Source: an unidentified bacterial endosymbiont (lineage in GTDB: Bacteria > Pseudomonadota > Gammaproteobacteria > Enterobacterales > Enterobacteriaceae). From it: a DNA stretch of 64,000 nt. Where the stretch lies: assembly GCF_918797525.1 (NCBI RefSeq), contig NZ_OU963893.1:4698944-4762943 (forward strand), written 5' to 3'. Under the pieces are notes generated by a model. It had not been told where the DNA came from and did not search any database. It saw nothing but the letters and a program-made list of their open reading frames with translations. Both the position numbers and the translations under genes were made by a program. Positions 58,800 through 64,000 of the stretch are shown in pieces; position 1 is the first letter of the stretch, and every line of letters starts with the position of its first letter.

Positions 58800-61194
58800 C
58801 TACTTCCGCCCCGAAAACGCAGCCTTCATCCTGCTCACGAGGTCGCTTGTCTTTTTCTTCGCCGCCATCACCTGCGACGGCATTTTTTCCGATGCGGCAC
58901 GGCTGCGGGATACCAACCGCCCGTCCTGCACGGTCATAACAAGATCGCCGCACGCCACTGACGCACCAGCCATCAGCGATCTGACCATTCCGGCGCTGGC
59001 ATCAATCCCACGCAGCGCCAGCAGTTCACTGATCTGCTGCTCTTTCACAGATAGCCCGGCCCCTTCTTCCCGTTCTGGTGGCCGCTTTTTACGCTTACTC
59101 CGCACATCGTCACTAAGCCGCTGCGCCAGTTCTCGCTTTTCCTGCCGTGAAAGCGCATCAAAATTCACCGTCACGCCCTCAGCTGGCACAGTCATTTCCG
59201 ACTGTCCTGCAGCTTCGCTGGCGGCATGTTCAACACCGTCAGCACCTGCCGCGGGATCCCGCGTACAGTTATTGACAGAACTCCGAGGGGCGGCGATGCC
59301 GCCTGAAAAACCAACGTCAACGGCCACACCGTCAGCGCTCTGGCGCTTCGGCACGATTTTGTATTGCGTGGTGCGGGTGAAGATCAAAGAGTCATTGCCC
59401 GTAATCGGGCAATAGATACCGGTGATTCGCTGGACGTCATCGCCGTAGGCGTTGCCGTTTTCAGTGGTTTCATAGTTCAGACGGATACGCAGATTATCGC
59501 GCTCAACCAACGGGCCACCCTGGGCTAATACGTAGTTATCCCACTCGCCTGCATCAGCGGCCTGCCGTGCGGTTTCCAGTTCAGGGTGTAAAACAAGTTC
59601 ACGATTGCCTAGGCGGCGAAGTTCGCGATATACCGTGACCGGCGCACCGCCGATCTGCTGAAACTGGCGAATTGCCCAGCGCGACGCCCACGCGCTAACG
59701 CGCCTGGACATTTCCTTCAGGTCTTCCCCTTTCGTCGTCCTTTTCTCCATCCAGCGCGAAGCCGTCGATATTCTTCGAAATGTATTTCGCGATGTATCCC
59801 GTTGCAGACCCTTTAGCCGGATCAATCGGTTCAACGTGAAAACGCGCCCGGTTCATGGCCTCTGAGCCTTTTAACTCTGCTGAATCTTCACGCCGGGCGT
59901 GATAGCAAAAAATATCGCGGGCCTGATCGATATCGCATGGATGCATAAACAACAGTAAGTGCCAGTGCGGCGTTGCATCATGGTGCGGCTCAACGACACG
60001 AAAACCAAAGACGCGTATTCCGGCACGCTTCCACGCGGCGCGAGTTCTTGCCCAAACTTTGCAAAGATATTGCTGCGTCTCGCGTGGCGACGCGCCACAG
60101 TATTTATTATTGCGGCGCCCGTTATGCTGCATGGAGTGGTAACGGGAAGGCGCTGTCAGCGTATAGAAGTCACCGGCCAACCCTTCCAGCTTCGCCAGTT
60201 CTTCAAATCCGCGCATCCTCGTCATGAGTTCGCGGCGACGGTTGGCCGGATTGGCAACGCTGCCGGCAACTTTATCGATCAGTGAAATACGCTCGCCCGT
60301 GTCCTGGTCTTCCAGTTCCATAGCCTTAAGGTATTCACGATTAGCCTTTTTCTGGGCCAGCCATTCCGTAAGGCAAGGGGCGCTACTGTATGGGGAGGAT
60401 TTTTTCTGGACGTATCCCGCTGCGATCATCAAATGCTCACGCCATCGGGCATGGATACGGCGCAGGCGGTTTAACCACCACTGCGGTGACTCAAGACGAA
60501 GAACCGCGCGTAACGCGTCCTCCGCTTCAAGCTCTTCATTGCAATACGCTGTCCAACCGGGGATCGGCGTTTTCAGATGCACCGCCAGCGACGCAATACG
60601 TCCATAGCCAGAAAGCGCCGCGAACTCAGGATCGCCGGTGCGCGCCAACTGGTGATCGGACTCGCGTATAAACTCGCTCGTAAAGATATCGGCAAGCGTA
60701 TAAGCCAGTCTTTTTAACTCTTTTTTCCCTGCCCAGAGCATACGGAAAAGCTGATCGCGAATTGGCAGCAGAATGCCGGGCATCACAGTATCAGGCTGGT
60801 AAACACTGTTCACGCCATCAATACGCGTTAATACGTGGCGCTCAAAGGTGTTAAGCAGCCAGTGATCTGCTGCTTTGCGGTCTTTCGCATCCAGCGCATC
60901 AAGCTTCGCGGCAAAGTGGCGGCGGACATACTGCGGAAGAGAAGCCAGACGGCGACGCAGCAGCTTGCTGCGTTCCGGCTTTTCGTCCTCCGCTACCAGT
61001 TCACTGAACGCAATATGCTTACGCGTGCCGTCCGGCGTGAGATAGTCGAAACCATCCAGCCCCGGCGCTACATCAACGCCAACCGGCTGGTATGGTTTGT
61101 TCCCGCCATAAGCGTAAGGGATAGCATTGTCGGTGCTACCCGGATACGGTGGAGGTGGAGAAGGGGCGCGACGGCCACGGGTTGCCGTGGTCAT
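58800..61194 (-). pseudogene. A: replication initiation protein gpA (frameshifted)
   Basis: Rolling-circle nickase of P2. ATG 61194 overlaps the dcm stop (ATGA). The HUH motif is in HHDATPHWHLLLFMHP, and the two catalytic tyrosines are in [13 protein letters not shown]. At about 59729 two bases are missing, so the frame leaves DGEKDDE and stops at 59695. The C-terminal part ([20 protein letters not shown] to KAAFSGRK) is in another frame. The remnant copy at 32260-33075 keeps these two bases. As read, a 499-aa protein retains the nickase centre but loses about 300 residues. Confidence 0.9.
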
Positions 61195-62300
61195 TGCGCA
61201 CAATCCAGATATGCAGCTATGAACGCTTCCGCGACCGGCGCAACGATGGCATTACCGTAGGCGCGCAGCTGGCCCACCCGTCCGGCAACCCCATCAACCA
61301 AAGGGCTAATTCCGGGTTTAACTGGCCTCCACTTTCCATCCCGGCAGAAAAGCCAGTCAGCAGATCCCCAGAAACCGTTAACCGCATTGGTTCCGCTATT
61401 GCCGCCAAATCCTGCAATCGCTTCTGAATCTTGGTTCCGTTTTCCCGGTAATTCATCAAGGCATCCTGCTGACGCGGGTTTCTGTCGTTGCAGGTGTTCG
61501 GCGTGGGCCATCCCGCAAGCTGCGCCGTTACATCCAGCCGATCCGTTGATAACTTCCCGTTGCGAACTCTCCCGCCCTGATAACCGCCCTTCCCGTCCGT
61601 CGCTGCTGGTGTCGGCCAACCTGCCAGCTTCACTAATTGCGCCAGACTGCTGCCGGACATACCCGGAGTAATCCCGGTTCCACCCCGCGTTCCGTCGCTC
61701 GCACTTGGCGTAGTCCACCCCGATAAGACTGCCGCTGTCTGCAAGTTCAATCCTCCCTCCCTGCCCGCATTCGATGGATGCTTCCATGAATTCGCTGTCG
61801 GCGTCGGCCACCCAGAAGAGGCGCTGGCGGATGTGCGGGGCACCGAAGCCCGCAGCGCAGAGATCGAAACCTGCGAAGGCATAATCCGCGTTTTCCAGAT
61901 CAGCCTGTACAGCGTCGAGCCATGCGAGGCCGTCTTTGCTTGCAACCTGTTCCCCAAAGACAACGTGAGGCGCGCACTCCTTAATAAGGTGAACCCATGA
62001 GGGCCAATGATGGCGGGGATCGTCAAATCCCTGTCGCTTTCCGCAGGCGCTGAAAGGCTGGCAGGGGCATGAACCTGTCCAGACCGGGCGATCATCGGGC
62101 CATCCTGCGCGGCGCAGGGCGTAAGACCACACGCCGATCCCGGCAAAGAAGTGGCATTGCGTGAATCCTTTAAGGTCATTTGCGGTTACTTCCTCAATTG
62201 AGCGAGTGTCAACGACGCCCGGGGCGATGTGCCCAGCGTCGATCAGGTTGCGCAGCCATTGCGCGGCGAAGGGATCGATTTCGTTGTAGTAGGCGGTCAC
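61191..62300 (-). CDS. DNA cytosine-5 methyltransferase
   Basis: 369 aa from GTG 62300, which overlaps the previous stop (GTGA). Motif I FFAGIGVWSYALRRAGW, motif IV with the catalytic Cys in GSCPCQPFS, ENV-like GEQVASKDGLAWLD, GFGAPHIRQRLFWVADAD, and motif X RAYGNAIVAPVAEAFI are present. The target-recognition part (about 170-300) is made of LADT/VADA/GMAH repeats. The same DNA is open for 320 codons in another minus frame (61217-62179). It lies in the A operon. Confidence 0.9.
   Translation of the reverse strand: MTAYYNEIDPFAAQWLRNLIDAGHIAPGVVDTRSIEEVTANDLKGFTQCHFFAGIGVWSYALRRAGWPDDRPVWTGSCPCQPFSACGKRQGFDDPRHHWPSWVHLIKECAPHVVFGEQVASKDGLAWLDAVQADLENADYAFAGFDLCAAGFGAPHIRQRLFWVADADSEFMEASIECGQGGRIELADSGSLIGVDYAKCERRNAGWNRDYSGYVRQQSGAISEAGRLADTSSDGREGRLSGRESSQREVINGSAGCNGAACGMAHAEHLQRQKPASAGCLDELPGKRNQDSEAIAGFGGNSGTNAVNGFWGSADWLFCRDGKWRPVKPGISPLVDGVAGRVGQLRAYGNAIVAPVAEAFIAAYLDCAQ
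61217..62179 (-). CDS. overlapping GWPTP-repeat reading frame within dcm
   Basis: Open frame of 320 codons fully inside dcm in another frame of the same strand. Its middle has four GW(P/T)TP repeats (GWPTPTANSW, GWTTPSASDG, GWPTPAATDG, GWPTPNTCND). The end, GGQLNPELALWLMGLPDGWA, resembles the C-terminal segment of other phage cytosine methylases as I recall them. The part before about 61810 probably is not read. It may be an overprinted gene or an alternative C-terminus reached by frameshift. Confidence 0.4.
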   Translation of the reverse strand: MTLKDSRNATSLPGSACGLTPCAAQDGPMIARSGQVHAPASLSAPAESDRDLTIPAIIGPHGFTLLRSARLTLSLGNRLQAKTASHGSTLYRLIWKTRIMPSQVSISALRASVPRTSASASSGWPTPTANSWKHPSNAGREGGLNLQTAAVLSGWTTPSASDGTRGGTGITPGMSGSSLAQLVKLAGWPTPAATDGKGGYQGGRVRNGKLSTDRLDVTAQLAGWPTPNTCNDRNPRQQDALMNYRENGTKIQKRLQDLAAIAEPMRLTVSGDLLTGFSAGMESGGQLNPELALWLMGLPDGWASCAPTVMPSLRRSRKRS

Positions 62301-62491
62301 TGCTGCCCCTCCGCTTTGCGGTATTTCGTGATAAGCGGATCTACAATCCCGTCGAGAGCGGCCTTTATCGCCTGCGCCTCTTCCTGCCCGTTCATCACTC
62401 CCACGTGCGTGGCTAACGCCAGCGCTATCAACTTGATTTCGTTCAGCGCGTGCAGAGCACCTTGATTAAATTCATGTGAGTTAGAAGGCAT
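62297..62491 (-). CDS. 64-aa early phage protein, unknown
   Basis: ATG 62491 reads MPSNSHEFNQGALHALNEIK and ends DPLITKYRKAEGQQ. Helical, no membrane segment. It overlaps the dam-like gene by 11 bp and dcm by 4 bp, so it is coupled to both. Not recognised. Confidence 0.65.
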   Translation of the reverse strand: MPSNSHEFNQGALHALNEIKLIALALATHVGVMNGQEEAQAIKAALDGIVDPLITKYRKAEGQQ

Positions 62492-63446
62492 CGGCGTGAT
62501 CTCCAAAGTCGGCGGAATAGCCAGCGCATGGGCCGCAGTCCGGGCAATAGCCACCACCATGACGCCCGCAGCAGTCGCAGACAGGCAACACGCCGATCAC
62601 TTCTTTGGCCTTCTGCCGGTTGTCTTTGTCGGTGCTGACGGAACGTTGCACGCTGATTTCGTGCATCTTGAAGGGCTGATAAATCGCGCGGGTGGCTTCG
62701 GTGTCGCTGTTGGAAATGACGACCTTCACGCCATGCTTACGGTTAACTTCCAGCAGTGCCTGGACTAACTGGCGGTGGTTGTCTTCCGTGAATGGTTCGG
62801 TGTGGTATTGGGTAAAATCGGCTGTTTTGCTTTCAGGCAGGTAAGGCGGATCGCAATAAACGAGAACATCGCCACCCGTGACGACCTGTAGAGAACGCTG
62901 GAACGGCGCGCAAAGAAATATTGCCTTTGTATCGTTGGCCTTTTCGGCAAACAGACGGATTTCATTTTCAGGAAAGTAGACGCGCTTATACTTGCCAAAC
63001 GGCACGTTAAAGCCGGTCTTACGACTGTAGCGGCATAAGCCGTTATAACCGTGGCGATTCAGATACAGGAATTGAGCAGCGCGCATGATGCACGCCATTT
63101 CGACGCCATAACGCAACCCACCGCTTTTTACCGTACCTACCTGCTTATTGAACGCGGCTCGGACTTCGTTGTACCCCTGCGGGCTATTCTTGCTGTTGAA
63201 TAGTTCGCGGGCCGCATCGATCACTAAGTCCGGGTAACGGGTGACTTCCCGATACAGGTTAATAAGATCCGGGTTGATATCAGCCAGCACATAGCGGCGG
63301 TACTCCGTCGCCAGAAATACCGATGCGCCGCCTACGAACGGTTCGATCAGGCAGTCGGCTTTAGGAAGGTGCGGCAGCAGGTCAGGAAGGACACGGGTTT
63401 TACCCCCTGCCCATTTGATGAACGGGCGAATAATAGGGCCGCTCAT
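62481..63446 (-). CDS. dam: DNA adenine methyltransferase, Dam type, with zinc-ribbon tail
   Basis: 321 aa. Motifs: FIKWAGGKTRVLPDLLPHLP, EPFVGGASVFLATEYRRYVL (SAM site), and catalytic DPPY in VYCDPPYLPESKTADF. The Dam-like target part (LNRHGYNGLCRYSRKTGFNV) suggests GATC or a related site. After the normal Dam end, a cysteine-rich extension CDCCGRHGGGYCPDC could bind zinc. It is in the early operon with dcm and A. Confidence 0.9.
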   Translation of the reverse strand: MSGPIIRPFIKWAGGKTRVLPDLLPHLPKADCLIEPFVGGASVFLATEYRRYVLADINPDLINLYREVTRYPDLVIDAARELFNSKNSPQGYNEVRAAFNKQVGTVKSGGLRYGVEMACIMRAAQFLYLNRHGYNGLCRYSRKTGFNVPFGKYKRVYFPENEIRLFAEKANDTKAIFLCAPFQRSLQVVTGGDVLVYCDPPYLPESKTADFTQYHTEPFTEDNHRQLVQALLEVNRKHGVKVVISNSDTEATRAIYQPFKMHEISVQRSVSTDKDNRQKAKEVIGVLPVCDCCGRHGGGYCPDCGPCAGYSADFGDHADAF

Positions 63447-63691
63447 GATGCGTGCCCCACTTTCTCAGCTTTCAAAACCATGCGGCTACCGTCCGACAGG
63501 TTCCAGCCGATTTCCCCGCCCTCAGACATAACCAACTGCCAAACTAATTGTGCAGCTTCGTTAGTCACATCACGACCAGGATCACTACCAACGCGAAGGC
63601 GGCGCCCTTCCCCATCATCGCGCATCTTTGCCAACTGAATTTTTTTAGTCAGCGGTGAAAAACCTAATTGAAGTTTTGCTACGTTACTCAT
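63443..63691 (-). CDS. 82-aa early phage protein, unknown
   Basis: MSNVAKLQLGFSPLTKKIQL at the start, GSDPGRDVTNEAAQLVWQLV in the middle. Similar small proteins occur in the early operon of P2-like phages of enterobacteria; function unknown. The stop overlaps the dam start (ATGA). Confidence 0.7.
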   Translation of the reverse strand: MSNVAKLQLGFSPLTKKIQLAKMRDDGEGRRLRVGSDPGRDVTNEAAQLVWQLVMSEGGEIGWNLSDGSRMVLKAEKVGHAS

Positions 63692-63705
63692 GCTTAAGAC
63701 CCCTA

Positions 63706-63918
63706 TTAGAAATAACCGTAAGGAGAAGAAGGAATGGAAGGGCGCTGCAATTCTTCAATGCAGTGCTGGCGCAGGTTGCTGATAAAATTAGTGGTTACTG
63801 ATCCAGTGGCAGAAAGGGTTAACTCACCATCACGGCGGGTTTTAATGGTTAAGCCTTCATTTTCGATAGCAGGTAAAAGAACATACAAAATGAAGCTATA
63901 TTGATCACGTCTGGTCAT
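63706..63918 (-). CDS. 70-aa early phage protein, unknown
   Basis: ATG 63918 reads MTRRDQYSFILYVLLPAIEN; the upstream in-frame start is less likely because GAGG lies just before this ATG. Cytoplasmic, no known domain. It opens the visible part of the early operon, with 14 bp to the next gene. Confidence 0.65.
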   Translation of the reverse strand: MTRRDQYSFILYVLLPAIENEGLTIKTRRDGELTLSATGSVTTNFISNLRQHCIEELQRPSIPSSPYGYF

Positions 63919-64000
63919 AATCTCTTCCTCAAAAAAAAGAATGAGTTGAACCGCCGCCACTTAACAAAAAGGCGGAGAAAACAGAGTTGATTTTTTAAAA

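Larger units (their letters stand above)
35748..64000. mobile_element. P2-like prophage (unit 2), right part to window end
   Basis: Contains nearly every P2 structural and lysis gene plus A, dcm and dam; int, C and cox lie past 64,000. Order from the att core: lipoprotein, ogr, D (minus), FI-FII-E-T-U (plus), G-H-I-J-W-V-S-R-lysis-X-L-M-N-O (minus), P-Q (plus), cos, cargo, dam, A, dcm, dam. Many genes carry small indels, so as sequenced it could not make virions. Confidence 0.95.

Noticed and set aside
58616..58800. CRISPR array in the repeat block before A
   Set aside because: Units are degenerate, of unequal spacing and partly palindromic. There are no constant repeats and no cas genes.
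59695..59834. Internal start at 59834 for a separate C-terminal gpA protein
   Set aside because: The frame before the shift point is only a shadow of A, and there is no ribosome site.

Overview
The window is a chromosomal segment of an enterobacterium. The gene order katG-metF-metL-metB-metJ-rpmE-priA-cytR-ftsN-hslVU-menA-rraA-zapB-glpFKX-fpr-yiiR-yiiQ-tpiA-cdh-sbp-pfkA-fieF is the Escherichia/Enterobacter/Citrobacter/Klebsiella order. A KdgM-type porin replaces the gene found between metJ and rpmE in E. coli K-12, and short GC-rich palindromic repeats lie between genes. Enterobacter or a close relative is the best guess, but the genus cannot be fixed from this window alone.

Bases 1-29,730 are host backbone. 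They hold the 3'-truncated katG and the methionine genes under MetJ boxes. Next come priA, cytR and ftsN, the heat-shock protease genes hslVU (a sigma-32-like promoter overlaps the ftsN stop), and menA, rraA and zapB. The glycerol operon glpFKX follows, then fpr, tpiA, cdh, sbp, pfkA and fieF. Nearly all of these genes are intact. The exception is a decayed Rhs fragment between tpiA and cdh. A small secreted protein of unknown function follows fieF.

Bases 29,802-64,000 are prophage DNA of the P2 family (Peduoviridae), in two tandem units. Unit 1 (29,802-35,773) is a remnant lying between two copies of a 26-30 bp att-like repeat. It keeps the end of portal gene Q, a cos-like site, an intact two-gene cargo operon (a 197-aa unknown and an XRE-HTH/ImmA-type protease), and a decayed 3' part of replication gene A. 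A complete IS66-family element with an 8-bp target duplication has inserted near its int-side end. Unit 2 (35,748 to beyond 64,000) is a nearly complete P2-like prophage: lipoprotein cargo gene, ogr, D, FI, FII, E/E', T, U, fibre genes, I, J, W, V, S, R, lysis genes, X, L, M, N, O, P, Q, cos, early cargo, A and three DNA methyltransferases. Its int and repressor genes lie outside the window.

The F operon of unit 2 is inverted relative to the order in P2. About eighteen single- or double-base indels, mostly in short homopolymers, break D, T, U, G, I, J, R, X, O, P, A and others. The 29-kb host part shows none. Either the prophage is decaying or the assembly is poor there.

The items most worth following are: the HTH-ImmA two-gene cargo operon with its own operator; the methyltransferase gene whose other frame is open for 320 codons and carries GWPTP repeats opposite LADT repeats; 10-bp-phased GTGCA iterons beside cos in both prophages; a dispersed ~75-bp repeat at two intergenic phage sites; and an 11-codon leader ORF with its own promoter and terminator.
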